Positions 11,348 through 24,167 are shown, counted from the first letter of the stretch. The stretch is DNA of 64,000 nt from Lampris incognitus (GCF_029633865.1 NC_079230.1:28303089-28367088), one strand, 5' to 3'. Notes: a model not told the origin generated them from the sequence alone. Numbers and translations: made by a program.

Positions 11348-13447
11348 TTTGCAGTGATGTAGCATTCATGTGTGTGCGTTTGTGTGTCTCAAAAAAAACT
11401 ATAGCCTCCATTCATCAACAAAACAAACACATTGCTCTTAGAAACGTCAGGCAAGGAAATGCATTTAAACTCAGATTTAAGCACGGAGACACGAGTCCTT
11501 TAAGTGCACGATTCTCTTCCCACACCATTGTTCATCATGATGAACACGGCTGGAAAACTGTCCAACTGCAGTCTCACAAACACCGCCATGTTTGTTTGTT
11601 TGCAAAGGCCAAATAGTTTATTGCTGCTCCTCTTGAGAGCTCTACAAGTGATGCATTCTGTCCAGTTGGAGGAATACCTCCCCACCCTCACCCCTGCCTC
11701 CGGGTGCAGACTCCAGTGAGAGGCACCTCCCTCGCCAAGCAGGGACAAATGACCTGCAGGGTGCCAATTATGGTGATTGGCACCTTTCTTTAAGCGAGGG
11801 AAGGGGCGAGAGGGCCAGATGAATGAAGACCAGATGGGTGGCCTGTTTTAAAGGTGGGGAGGTGGAGAGAAACCCGGAGGAACTCCCCTGCTGGAGGGGA
11901 GGTACAGACTATAAAACTACTATTAGGAAGGAGCAGGCGCTGCTAAACCCAACACCACCAGTTTTCCCTATTTACAAGCTCTGCATACCTGATAATAATG
12001 ACGTAATTAATAACCTCAGTGATTCTCATGGAAATCTGTGGAGTCCTGGCGTCCTGTCCAGAAAATATTCCTGTCTCCTAAACTTGAATTGAAACGAGAT
12101 TCCTAGCATACTAAGTGATCATTCCTAATAATAACTCGGTCTGTTTGTGCCTCTATTAATCCTCTTAGTAAGTTTATACCAATATTTACATTTGTGCTTT
12201 AAGAATTAAACAGTTTATTAGAGGACAATGTCTAATATTTCTTCCAAATGCGTCAGTGAAGGGTCGAATATACATCATGTACATGTGCCGATGTTAGCTG
12301 TGCAGCTAATTTTCGGCGGTATCCCCTTCATCAGTGTGACGTTAAACTCCATAAAAGCATTCCCCTCATTCCTACAGCTTCAGATCAGACGTCTGTTTTC
12401 CATCACTCGATGAAATGAAAGAACGAGCGAATAGAGGACTCGATGAATGGATAGGCGAACAAGTTACTAATACCACAGATGAGTTGTAGTAGGTGTGGAA
12501 GAATTTTCCTATTGTAAAATAAATTCCCAAAGTCGGCACTACGTACACCTAGGATGTGGTTCAGATTCACGGCGTTGTATCAGTTCCATTCACAACAGCA
12601 TGACAGACTTCCTGGTTCCACCGGCAAGGTGAAAACAATGAAAGTGAATTAGCATTGAATCCCACGGGGTTCAGCCTGGCACATGGACCGGAGTAGCCAG
12701 CATACAGAAAGTGTGATCGTCTCGTGGGGTGAGAAAGGAAGAGTCCTCCAGGGAGTAATTATCAAGTAACCGATAACTCGATAATGCTCAGATGAAGTAA
12801 GCAGCTACGTAAAGTGGGCCCTCGGAAAGCTGATGCCTCCTTGTCTGGAGGAAAGCCCTTGAGTCTAACAAAAGGGGAAATAAATGTTTCCACACAGGGT
12901 TCGTTTTTATGAGACGACTCATACCAGGAATACAATTCAGCGGCGTTTGTGTTCAGCTTAGTATTGTGTGAAATATCTGTGTGTCTTTTAGCAGCTGATG
13001 GATACTGAAGGCATTCGCTAAACACTGAAAAGCAAAGCTGTGTCAAATCCACACTGAAAATGGGTGCCACTTCCTGATTGTTGGGCCCACTCTCTTTTTC
13101 TTTTACCAAAAAAAAAAAAGGCTGGTCAGACTGAGTGTGTGTGTGTGTGAATATGTGGAGAGGGTCCACACACTTCCTAGGCCTTTAGCCGCACAGCATC
13201 ACTGCTCCCCCCTCCATAAAGCCGCTCAGTGGCCCATCAGGGGGCCTCTCCACTAATTAGGGTCGCTAATTGGAGGTCGGCCGAGGCGGGGACCCCTCCA
13301 CACCTGCACGGTCATGTGACATTCATAGAGGTGCGGCGGGTCAAGGGTCATGTAGCAGGGGTGGGAAGGGCTCTGGGATCGGAGGGGGCGCGGGGGAAGA
13401 AGGGGGGAAGATTAGTGTGCCTGGTAGAGCGGGACCAGTTAGGTGGA
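11348..13447. other. No gene recognised
   Basis: Sequence of ordinary composition with no exon-like conserved frame, RNA gene or terminal-repeat element that I can identify. Open frames such as 12762-13169 (-) have no recognisable domain. Confidence 0.4.
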
Positions 13448-13449
13448 GG

Positions 13450-13564
<115 letters not shown>

Positions 13565-13765
13565 AGTACAGAGAGATATCTCTCTGTCCAGGAAAAGGGT
13601 GAGTCTATATTTGTTTGTGTGTGTGTTAGTGATCCAGACAAATCCTTGCCAGTCACTCTGTTCTCCAACTCTCATACTCCAACTCTACACCAACACACTG
13701 CACTCCCTCCAGCAGCAATGGGTGTACTGTAGTGACAGTCTGTGTGTGTGTGTGTGTGTGTGAGC

Positions 13766-13812
<47 letters not shown>

Positions 13813-14316
13813 GAGAGAGCGAGAAAGAAAGGCTAAATGCTAATAGCTAATTAAAGCTTAAATCCATGATTTCCTCAAATCTGTACCGTCTACTGGCAGT
13901 GAGAACTACAAACCAGGTGTAACAGCCGTTACTGCTGGTGTGCCGTCAGCTCAGCAGGAAACAGTTCCTACCCTTGTAAAAATGGATCCTGGACCAAAGC
14001 TAACACAGGCAGTGTAATGTATTACAAACTGCATCACACTATATGAGAACACTGTTGTACAGTCATACTGACTGTCACCGACACATCGGCATCACATTTC
14101 ACTCCTGTTTCCTGTCACTGAGGCAAATTTGTGGTATTGGGCTATACAAATAAAATTGACTTGACCTGAGTAGGAACGCGTTTGCCGCTGCACCAGTGTT
14201 CATCCTACCCGGTCAAAACCTTTCACCAGTGATATACAGAGACAGACTGGTGAGTGTCTCCAACCATGGTAAAGATGACTGGTAGAATTATGAAAAGGTG
14301 TGGATTCGGCTATGGT

Positions 14317-14327
14317 GTGTGTGTGTA

Positions 14328-14383
<56 letters not shown>
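14317..14383. repeat. (GT)n-(AT)n compound microsatellite
   Basis: A GT run is followed directly by a run of AT dinucleotides. Confidence 0.9.
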
Positions 14384-14386
<3 letters not shown>

Positions 14387-14445
14387 TTTTTTTCTGAAAC
14401 CGTCAATGATGTTGTGAGTGCTCAACTAATGAGGAGCGGAACATC

Positions 14446-14549
14446 AACATGGATACAGGAAAAAAGATTTTAATATATTGCAGTACAAGCCTCTTTCGTG
14501 CATCTCGCACTCATCAGCTGTATTGAAATCTTTTTTCCTGTATCTGTGT

Positions 14550-14554
<5 letters not shown>
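14446..14554. repeat. Hairpin-forming repeat with about 31-bp inverted arms
   Basis: The left arm (14446-14476) and the right arm (14524-14554) are near-perfect reverse complements built around GATACAGGAAAAAAGATTT. The loop of about 47 nt contains CAAGCCTCTTTCGTGCATCT. A partial relative of arm plus loop occurs at about 38331-38375, so this is a dispersed repeat family. An AT array abuts it at 14553-14607. Confidence 0.6.

Positions 14555-14607
<53 letters not shown>
14553..14607. repeat. (AT)n microsatellite
   Basis: About 27 uninterrupted AT units. Confidence 0.95.
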
Positions 14608-14608
<1 letters not shown>

Positions 14609-15053
14609 TACAATACATGAAATAGCCCTCGGAATAATCCCTGAGTGAAAGAATTTAAGAACGAATAGTTCAGACTGAAGACCTGGTTGTGTTTCTGAAA
14701 TACTGGATGAAAACAAAGCCGTGCGTTATGTTGCCGTGGAATAAAAGAGGTGTTCAGTTTAAGCTTTGTGAAGCAGATTTTCACGTTTGGTGTCACTCGC
14801 GCTAATAAAAAAAGACATCCTTTTTCACTCGTGGCAAACAGGACGAGGGTATTTCACAGGCAATTCACCTCAATCTATATGCAAATGCAACGCCTCAAGG
14901 CCTGGAGTACATCTAAACAAACAGGCACTGGAAAGCCTGGAATTACTGACGCCTTATTGTAGATGCCCTTTGTGGCATTGCACGTGTTAGTGCCAAAATG
15001 TGCCCCTCATATCGGTCCCATACTAATACAACAGTGAAATCACGGTGCAGCAT

Positions 15054-15055
<2 letters not shown>

Positions 15056-15121
<66 letters not shown>
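15056..15121. repeat. (CA)n microsatellite
   Basis: About 33 uninterrupted CA units. Confidence 0.95.
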
Positions 15122-15124
<3 letters not shown>

Positions 15125-15627
15125 GAGCCCACAGCTGAAGACGTGGAAGAAGTTTGGATGCTATAATGTAAGTTTGCCCTCCTCCACATTACAGGCTGGA
15201 ATGTGCACAGCAGAAGGGACATGAGGAGGCGCACGACAAAAGGAAATGGGGAGATACTGCGCCCCCATCTTTTCAGACATAACTACGTCTCTGATAACTA
15301 AACCCCCCCCCCCCCTCGGGAACCCAAAGACCTCAATCTGTCTTGAAGAAAAACCAGCTAGCTGTCAGTGGATTCAAGGACGACTGTTCATCTTCTTCCT
15401 CAGGTGTCTCTACACATCACAAGGCATTTACAGACCATTAAAAAAACACTTTAATATCACTTTCTGTTCTGCATTCATGACCACTTTGCCTCCATTCAGA
15501 TTGGTGATGTCATGAGCAGCAAGGCGCGCGAGCATAAAGCAGCAATGGAAACACAACGGCTCCGTTTTCTTACAACATCCATCCAGCTGGTGTGTACTGC
15601 CAGTCAATGGACTTGGTAATAATGATT

Positions 15628-15667
15628 GATTGATTGATAGATAGATAGATAGAGATAGATAAGACAC

Positions 15668-15752
<85 letters not shown>

Positions 15753-15776
15753 TAGATAGACAGATAGATAGATAGA
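15628..15776. repeat. (GATA)n microsatellite
   Basis: Tetranucleotide array (GATA/TAGA) of about 35 units with one interruption near 15656-15676. Confidence 0.95.
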
Positions 15777-16446
15777 GAGTTCTGGTGGTAATATATTACA
15801 TAATATGACATATCGTCAGGGATATTAAAACAACAGACAGCTGAAGGCTGGTGAGAATATGAACCGGTCGTCTTTATCTAAAGTTTCCCCAAACCAAACC
15901 TCTTCAGACTCACAGACACACGTAGGAAAACAAGATTTTCACTTGCGTGCATTGTTGCGGCCTTGGCAGACGGTGTTTTGTAAGGTTTCGTAACATGTCG
16001 TCTCCTCGCCACCCCCATCCCCTCGGTTCTGGCTCGTCTCTCGTGGAGGTCTGGAGAGGAATGAAAGGTAAAAATGAATGAAAGCCCGTCTCTCTCTCTC
16101 TCTCTCTCTCTCTCTGCTTTAGTAGAGAATACCAGGTTTTGTGCTGACAGACTAACACTTTTAAAGTATTTTCACGCATTTCAGCAGAGGACTGAGTTGA
16201 ATCGGGTCACAAAGGGTGCAGTGTTCAGAGCGAGCACCACTGCTCCGCTCCTTACATATTCAGTGAGCATGGGAAGGCGGACCTGTTAGACAAGCCGCCA
16301 TGAGGATGTAACATGCAGGGCACAGTGAGTTTGAAAACGAGCGAGGACACAGATTGTCAAGCGTTAACGCCACCGAGTCCAACAAAGTAAACCTGGTGAA
16401 TTTGTGTTCAACAGATTTGAGCCGTGCGAGAAAAGCCCGGCTCTCT

Positions 16447-16486
16447 ATTTACTTCCTGGTTCTGCAAGTTGAACCAGGAAGTAAAT
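16447..16486. repeat. Perfect 16-bp hairpin
   Basis: The stem ATTTACTTCCTGGTTC pairs with GAACCAGGAAGTAAAT across an 8-nt loop (16463-16470). It is unique in the window as far as I can see. It could be a palindromic remnant of a MITE, or chance. Confidence 0.6.
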
Positions 16487-16823
16487 CAGCCATGTGCTCC
16501 GCCATTGATCGTAATGGACATCTCAGATACTATTAATTTGCATACAGTTTTCACAACCGAGCACGTGGTTTAGATAGCTGGGTTAAAATTGGACTGTTCA
16601 GTTGTCCCGTAAGACACCGTTTTAAAGCTGAGCCCGAGGTGGTGCCGTGTCCAAAATCTGCTAAATGAAGACAGTGAGTAAAATAATATCATAACTGATA
16701 TGTACGATGGCAGAAACTATGAAAATAAAAACTCAGGCTGTAAAGAAAAGGAACGATCCCTTAACTGCTCATACACAAAACATTTGGATACGACTTATTT
16801 GGAGTTAGGCTAGTCCAAGTAAT

Positions 16824-17103
16824 TCCACACAGAGGACGATCCGGGATGACCCCAATTTTGGACTACCCAAGGGCTCGAACCAGGACCTCCTTGCGGTCAC
16901 CTCACAGCAAGAAGGTCCTGGGTTTGAGCCCCGGGGTAGTCCAACCTTGGGGGGGTCATCCTGGGTTGTCCTCTGTGTGGAGTTTGCATGTTCTCCCCGC
17001 GTCTGCGTGGGTTTCCTCCAGGCGCTCCGGTTTCCTCCCACAGTCCAAAGACGTGTAGGCCAGGTGAATCAGCCGTACTAAATTGTCTTTAGGTGTGAGT
17101 GTG

Positions 17104-17136
<33 letters not shown>

Positions 17137-17256
17137 GTGTCGGCCCTGTGATGGACTGGCGGCCTGTCCAGGGTCCCCACCTGCCACCCAATGACTGCTG
17201 GATAGGCTCCAGCATCCCCATGACCCTGAGTAAGGATAAGCATGGATGAATGAATT
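16824..17256 (+). mobile_element. SINE family B with an inverted fragment at its head
   Basis: From 16894 the plus-strand SINE has the B box (GGTTTGAGCCCC), the GTGTGGAGTTTGCATGTTCT block, a TG-rich stretch and the TGACCCTGAG 3' end with a GGAT tail. At 16824-16893 about 70 bp of the same SINE lies in reverse, so the two arms form a fold-back of about 70 bp with a short loop. It is the most complete family B internal region in the window. Confidence 0.75.
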
Positions 17257-17566
17257 ATCTGTAGTTGCCAAGATGCATTTATTCAGATTGTTCTGTTGCA
17301 TGAATACGATGCATTTTGAAATATGGTGAATGAGGACATGGTTGAGGACATCCGCTCAGTCATCTGCTGTTAGATTAGAGGTGGTTGGGGTTTGGGTCTG
17401 GGAGGCTGGTTGATAAAAGTTACAATGCATGTTGATATAAATCGGTGTTAAAAGTCGATATGCACCGCTGTCCTCAATTACGTCCTCATTTGTGGCTACT
17501 TTGCAATCAGGAGAACTGCACTTACATTGAATATAAACTTTTTGTCTGTGGAATTGGGTTCGGCTG

Positions 17567-17766
17567 NNNNNNNNNNNNNNNNNNNNNNNNNNNNNNNNNN
17601 NNNNNNNNNNNNNNNNNNNNNNNNNNNNNNNNNNNNNNNNNNNNNNNNNNNNNNNNNNNNNNNNNNNNNNNNNNNNNNNNNNNNNNNNNNNNNNNNNNNN
17701 NNNNNNNNNNNNNNNNNNNNNNNNNNNNNNNNNNNNNNNNNNNNNNNNNNNNNNNNNNNNNNNNNN
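17567..17766. other. Assembly gap (200 N)
   Basis: Exactly 200 N bases, a conventional placeholder, so the true length is unknown. Open frames crossing it are meaningless. Confidence 1.
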
Positions 17767-18137
17767 CGTGGCTCGCTGCATCCTTCCCTCCTCTCCTCTC
17801 TCTCTCTCCTGACCTTCTTCCAATCAGTTGCCATGGACCCTTGTCTGGTGCAAGGGGTCACGACCCTGCCGACCCCTCGTTGACCCCTGGAGGTTAGCTC
17901 TCCTGTCAGCTGCAGCGTGTGGTGCTGCTAAGAGCCCGGATAATCCTATCACACAGTCATTAGTGCTGAGTAGGCCGGGGCAAGGCAGAGCTGGAGCAGG
18001 TGAGTGCGTGTGCGCGCGTGCGTGTGCGCATGCGCGTTGTGTGGGGGGGTGTCTGAGCAAGAGAAAGAGTGTGAAAAGAGGCTGTGAATACGTGTGTGTG
18101 TAGTGTGTTGTGTGGCCTGTGTGTGTGTGTGTGTGTG

Positions 18138-18214
18138 TGCGAGAAGAGAAGAGAGAGGAGAGAGAGAGCGAGAGAGAGGAGAGAGGAGAGAGAGAGAGAG
18201 AGAGAGAGGAGAGT

Positions 18215-18254
<40 letters not shown>

Positions 18255-18289
18255 AGGAGACGAGAGAGAGAGAGAAGGGGAGGAGAGAG

Positions 18290-18334
<45 letters not shown>

Positions 18335-18349
18335 AGAGGAGGGAGAGGA

Positions 18350-18382
<33 letters not shown>
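18138..18382. repeat. GA-rich polypurine tract
   Basis: About 245 bp of purine-only or nearly purine-only sequence with GAGAGA and GAGGAGA units. It follows a TG run and precedes the CpG-rich patch at 18470-18700. Long open frames here are products of the simple repeat. Confidence 0.9.
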
Positions 18383-18469
18383 CTGCAGAGTGTGTGAAAA
18401 AGGAGGGGTGTAAATATAAATATATATATGTCTGAATGTGGACCGGTTACATACGTAGACTTGCGTCAC

Positions 18470-18700
18470 CAGCTGCAAGCGCGCGCGCACGCGCGCACGC
18501 GCACAGATAATGGCGGCCTCCGCTCTGCGCGCACGTGGCCAGAGAAGAGCGCATCAGGTCGGTGGCTCCTAAACCCGCTGATCCGTCACCGCGGCCCGGC
18601 GCCGCTCTCGACGCAAGCACGCCGAGAGAGAGCGAAGCGGAGGAGGACGCCGCGGCCCATGCGCTCCGCCACGGCGCTCTAGAGCGCCCCCTTAAGCCCC
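18470..18700. promoter_or_regulatory. CpG-rich patch, possible promoter island
   Basis: This is the most CpG-dense stretch in the window, with GCGCGC runs and many CG pairs in about 230 bp. It lies between VAX2 and the shootin gene, whose first exon I could not place. An ATG at 18510 in good context opens only 20 codons before a stop, and its possible donor would leave the wrong phase for the first supported shootin exon. Promoter function is inference only. Confidence 0.3.
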
Positions 18701-19180
18701 GTCAAAGCCCTGGTTTTAAATAAAAGTGTGTATCAACAACACGTGGGCATTAGAGGTAAGTCCCGCTGGATGGATGCAGATTACCGCGGAGTGCCAGGTT
18801 TTAGATTTTCTGGATTTAAAGGCATTGGGGGGGGGGGGGGGGAGGTCAAAGGGGAGATGTGAGGGAGCAAAAAACAAAAAAGAAGAGAAATTTACTCTCT
18901 CTTTCTTTTACTTCTGCTTTTAAGTGTCTGTTGTGTAACGACTTGCCCGAAATCAGCATTAAGCCACGTTATATTCAATTAAAGTGAGAAAAAGAGCAAA
19001 TCACCTTAAATTGACTAAAAAAACACATTTGTTGGCTGCAAAAAGAAAAGAAAACCCGCCACCAATACAGCATTGGCTGTAAGGCACCCATGTCTGAGAA
19101 GACAGTGGTGGCTTACTGGTTTACAGCTGGTTTCCCGGTGACGTTCTGGCACTGAAAGCCTGGTGAGACTCCACAAACTC

Positions 19181-19509
19181 AGCTCAACCAATCCAAACAC
19201 AAACGCACCTCGTCAAGGAATGAAATCAAAAATGCATTAACATTAACGTAACGTAACGTAACGTAACGTGACGTGACGTAACGTAACGCAGGAGTTAGTT
19301 AGCGGAAGTGGAGGCGGGGCTATGAGGGACGCCATCCACAACGGCGTTTGATCTCACACAGCTGGTATACAACTGCTGTTGTAACAGGTGTCTGAAATTC
19401 AGATTTGACCGGAAATGTAAAGCGCTTTGAGAGTCTGCTGCAGCTAGAAAAGCGCTGTATAAAATGCAACGTGACTGAACGCAACTTGATTGGTAAACTG
19501 GTGTACTAA
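19181..19509. repeat. Flank block X, copy 1
   Basis: This block contains an ACGTA-type pentamer array (about 19247-19290) and a GTAAAGCGCTTTGAGAGTCT...AAAAGCGCTGTATAAAA motif often seen at the 3' ends of fish retroposons. It lies against the left LTR of the retroelement at 19510. It recurs, slightly diverged, at 23632-23925, also directly left of an LTR. Confidence 0.8.
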
Positions 19510-19751
19510 TGTAGCGTGGTTAAAAATGTCATAACCGTTTCGTGTTCTCATGAACGACGCAGGGTTAGTACTCACAACCTGGTTTATTAACCAACACGAC
19601 GAGGACGCAATAAGACGACAAACAGGTAGCTGGCATCCAGCGCTATCGCCACGCGGGCCCTCACCCGGTAACCTGTATAACCGAGTGTTCCTCAGTACGG
19701 TGTCTGCAGTGGCTCAATAAACATCAGCAATAACACAGTGGCTGATCTACA
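19510..19751 (-). repeat. 3' LTR of the minus-strand Gypsy fossil
   Basis: Read on the minus strand it starts TGTAGATCAGCC and ends CCACGCTACA. It contains a TTTATTGAG-like region and is preceded by the polypurine tract. It is nearly identical to 23926-24167. Confidence 0.85.
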
Positions 19752-22700
19752 TCCCCCTTTCTTCGCTCTTGCTCATACCATAACAAAACTTGCTGAATAA
19801 CATATATTGAACAAACCTTCAAATAACAAACAACTGTTCAATAATCACAGAGTGAGAATTATCAATTGCAAAGAAACAATTTGCCCTCAATGAATAATAT
19901 GAAAATAGTTGTCTTAGCAAAGCATATAGTTATACTTTAACACAAAATGAGGTCTTTTATATGTGAAGATACCTGAAACGAAACCCAAAGACCTCAGTGT
20001 CAGCTCTTAGCAAATCAGAGAATTAACTTAAATGACATAACCTTCAAAATTTTGAGCTGACAAATTGACTCAGTCTTTATACTTAGGATTTGGCTTGCTG
20101 ACAGGACCATAGCGTGTTGTGTACAGACTTCCAGTTGTCTTAGCAGGTAGCACAGCTGGAGGTGTTTTCATATGTGACGGTTCAGTGTCCAGCGTGTTGT
20201 GTGACACTTTTGTCGGAGTGTGCTGGTTGTTAAGTTCATGTCCACTGTCCTGACATTCACTGTCGTCTGGGTAGTGCTGTGCTGGAGAGCAGGCTCGACA
20301 ACCGGCAGAATGAGGCGCCTAATTCTCCTGTACAGCTTTCCTTCTGAATGAATGAGATAGGATCTGGGCTCCTTGCAGATCTCCTTTACCATGCCTGTTC
20401 AGTTGTAGCCTTGAGGGGTCTGCATTCTGATAACTTGTCCTTCCATCAATGGTTGAAGAGGTCGGCTCGATCTGTCATAGTACAACTTCTGTGTCAGTCT
20501 TTTGTTAAGAAGCTGAGCCTTTACCTCCAGTGGCTTGTACACCTCTGGTTCAAGCAGCTTTCTTGAGACTGGCAAAGTGGTGCGTGTTTGCCTTGTCATC
20601 AGTCTTTGGGCAGGGGATCCAAGTTTTGTGCCACGTGGTACATTTCTGAGATTTAACAGATTGAGAAAGACATCACTTCCATCTGTATGAGGCTTTTCCA
20701 TGAGCTGTTTTGCACTGCGAACGGCCCTCTCAGCTAAACCATTAGATTGAGGATACTCTGGGCTGCTCGTGACATGAGTGAAGTCCCAGTGTGTAGCAAA
20801 GTCCTTAAAGCGCTGACTTGTGAACTGTCTACCATTGTCAGTTATGAGTGTGTGTGGTGCCCCATGAACTGAGAAATGTCTTTTGAGTTTGGTGATGACT
20901 GTTGCCGATGTAGCATCACGGAGCAGATCAATCTCATACCAGCCTGAATATGAGTCTACTAAAACTAGGTACAGCTGATTACGCCACTCAAAGATGTCTG
21001 TTGCTACAGTGGACCAGGGAAGATCTGGCACCGGGTGTAGCTGGAGTGTTTCTTTCTGCTGATGTGGTTTTGTGCTGTTACACACTGAGCATGACCGTAT
21101 TTCTTTGTCGATGTCATCTGTCATTGTAAGCCAGAAAACAATCCCCCTTGCTCTCCATTTAGTTGCTTCTGCACCAGGATGTCCTCTGTGTACAATGCTA
21201 GTGAAGTCTTTTGTAAAGACTTTGGAATGACAGCCTTTTGACCTTTCATGATAACACCATTTTCAATAGTCAGTTCATCTCTGAAAGGATGATAGGAATG
21301 AATAGCATGAATAGCATGAGGAAGGCTGGATGGTCTCCTAGGCAAACCGACGTCTGATGATGGAGCTGAGAGTCTGCAGAGTTGTGTCAGTTGCTGTGTT
21401 CTTTCAACTCCAACAGCCGGGAAGAAGAGATGTAGTTGACCGTCATCACATCAAAGCTGTCCTCCTCTTCAGCTTCCTGAGCAGTTGAGCTTCTGGGAGC
21501 TCGAGACAGTGTGTCTGCCACATACGTAAGTTTGCCGCTTTAGTATACCAGTGTGAGGTCGTACTTTTGCAGTCTGAGCATCATCCTTTGCAGTCTTGCT
21601 GGAGCTGCATGTATAGGCTTCTTTAGTATGGTGACTAGGGGTTGATGGTCTGTTTCTATGGTCACTGACTTGCCATAGATATAGTCATTGAATTTTGAGC
21701 ACGCAAAAACTACTGTTAGCAGCTCCTTCTCAATCTGTGCGTATCTAGTTTCAGTGTCAGTTAATGTGCGTGAAGCATAGGCTACAGGTTTTCCTCCCTG
21801 CAGACATGCAGCACCAAGTCCATACTGTGAAGCATCGCATGTGAGCGTCACTGGTTTACTGACATCGTAGTATGACAGAACTGGTGGACTAGACACGTGT
21901 GTTTTTAGCTGTTCAAAAGCATTTTGCTGCTGCTCATGCCATGTCCATGCTGTGTCCTTGTGTGTTAGTTGTCGTAGTGGAGCCGTAAGCTCACTAAAGT
22001 TGGGAATGAACTTTCCAAGGTAGTTGGCATTTCACTGATCGCTTTTGTTTTGGAGGAGCCTGCCTTGAGGCCTTCACTGGAGAAAAAGATGACCAACATA
22101 GCTGACCTGGTTCAGCTGGAACCTGCACTTGAGAGGATTGAGTCTCAAGTTCACCTCTCTGGCACGGTTAAGCACGTTTCTCAAGTTAGCATCATGTTCT
22201 TCCACAGCCTTACCACCAATGAGTATGTCATCCACTATAATTGCACAGGGATATCCAACAAAAATCTGTTCCATGGAGCGCTGGAAGACCTCACTGGCTG
22301 AGTTGAGTCCAAAGGGCATTCGCAGAAATCTGTAACGACCAAAACTGGTGCTGAAAGTAGTTAACATTGAGGATTTGTGATCAAGAGGAATCTGCCAAAA
22401 TGAATTTTTTGCATCTAGAACTGAAAATACAGTTGCATTTGACATGTGTGCAGCCACTTCCTCTACAGTGCGCATGGGGTGATGTGGTCTTTTTAGAGCA
22501 GAGTTAAGGTCTCTTGGATTTATGCATATTCTGATTTCTTGCTTGTCCTTTTTGTTTGTAGCAACAATTGGTGACACCCAGTCAGTTGGCTCAGATACTG
22601 GGGTGATGACACCTAATTCCTGCATTCTGTTCAATTCAGCTTTGACTCTGTCTTTCATAGCCACAGGAATGTGATGTGCAGGACGAACAACAGGTCTCAC

Positions 22701-23631
22701 CTTTGGATCAAGTGTCATGGAGTAAGTCACAGGTAGTGTCCCAAGCTCATCTGAAAAGAGGTCGCTGTATTCAGTGTAAATTTGCTGCGACAGATCATCA
22801 TCAGTAGGACCTAACTGATGAACATCTTTGCTGAATGAGACAAGTCCCATCTCTCTACATGCACGTAGACCAAGCAGTGGCAAAACATCCTCATGAACAA
22901 TGAAGAACGGCAATGTGTGTGTTTGTCCCTCTAGGTGACACTGCAGCCGAACAAGACCAACAGTTTTAATTTTGCTGCCCCCATATGCAACAAGGTTTGT
23001 GGGTTTCATATTTACTTCAAATTGTTCATTTCTCTCTATCTGTTCAAATGTCTGAATTGACAGGACATTGCACTTAGCACCAGTATCAACTTTCAGCTCA
23101 ACTGGACTTCCATTGACATGTACAGTAACAAAAGCTTCATCTTTTTCAATTACGTGCACATCAGGTGAATCAACAGTCTTTTGCAGTGTTAGGCCATCAA
23201 CATAGAATGTATCATCAGCAATATTATCAGCTTGGTCAGGTTCTATCTGGTGAACAGCTCTCCTGAATTTTAGCTTGTTGTGGGCCCTGTTGTACAGATC
23301 TACAACATCTTTTAAAGTGATTCCATTTTTTACAGGCGTTGCACTGTTGACCAAAAGCTGGGCATTTGTCTCTCCTGGCCGCATGACTGCCTCCACAGTT
23401 GTTGCAGTTAGCAATGCTGTGTTTGACATATTTTTCTGATTGATTGTCCACTTTGTCTCTATCATGCTTTTTTATTCTCATGAATTTAGGTTGGACTGCA
23501 TCAACATTTGTAGCGTAATGCTGTTGTGAGGCTAGTGTCTTGTTGTGCTCTTCCGTCATCTCATGTATTTGACAGACAGAGACTGCTTTGGCTAGCGTCA
23601 AGTCACTATCACGCAGTAGCACTTTACTACT

Positions 23632-23925
23632 AGCTCAACCAATCCAAACACAAACGCACCTCATACATTAACGTAACACGACGTGACGTAACGTAACGTG
23701 ACGTAACGCAGGAGTTAGCGGAAGTGGAGGCGGGGCTATGAGGGACGTCATCCACAACGGCATTTGATCTCACACAGCTGGTATACAACTGCTGTTGTAA
23801 CAGGTGTCTGGAATTCAGATTTGACCGGAAATGTAAAGCGCTTTGAGAGTCTGCTGCAGCTAGAAAAGCGCTGCATAAAATGCAACTTGACTGAACGCAA
23901 CTTGATTGGTAAACTGGTGTACTAA
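23632..23925. repeat. Flank block X, copy 2
   Basis: This matches 19181-19509 apart from a shorter pentamer array and about five substitutions. It lies between the coding part of the Gypsy fossil and its right-hand LTR, where element sequence would be expected. Confidence 0.8.
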
Positions 23926-24167
23926 TGTAGCGTGGTTAAAAATGTCATAACTGTTTCGTGTTCTCATGAACGACGCAGGGTTAGTACTCACAACCTGGTT
24001 TATTAACCAACACGACGAGGACGCAATAAGACGACATACAGGTAGCTGGCATCCAGCGCTATCGCCACGCGGGCCCTCACCCGGTAACCTGTATAACTGA
24101 GTGTTCCTCAGTACGGTGTCTGCAGTGGCTCAATAAACATCAGCAATAACACAGTGGCTGATCTACA
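23926..24167 (-). repeat. Right-hand LTR of the Gypsy fossil
   Basis: 242 bp, about 3 differences from the LTR at 19510-19751. Because block X copy 2 precedes it, it may derive from a solo-LTR allele rather than from the same insertion's own 5' LTR (inference). Confidence 0.8.

Larger units (their letters stand above)
19510..24167 (-). mobile_element. Ty3/Gypsy LTR retrotransposon fossil, broken
   Basis: Minus-strand element bounded by two 242-bp LTRs (19510-19751 and 23926-24167) that begin TG and end CA and differ at about 3 sites. A polypurine tract (AAAGGGGGA) adjoins the 3' LTR. The parts in order on the minus strand are a gag-type CCHC zinc-knuckle region (23236-23622), protease and reverse transcriptase (22074-23465), RNase H (21540-21896) and integrase (20399-21124). 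This gag-protease-RT-RNase H-integrase order is that of Ty3/Gypsy. The pol resembles fish K02A2.6-like elements (inference). The element is broken, with several breaks, and its gag side is incomplete. A second copy of the outside flank sits inside the unit. LTR similarity suggests a fairly recent origin. Confidence 0.85.

Noticed and set aside
17356-17897. Open frames crossing 17567-17766
   Set aside because: They run through 200 N bases and have no meaning as proteins.
18510-18557. ATG with a short frame in the CpG-rich patch as shootin exon 1
   Set aside because: The possible donor leaves phase 0 where exon A needs a split codon, and the residues do not resemble the shootin N terminus.
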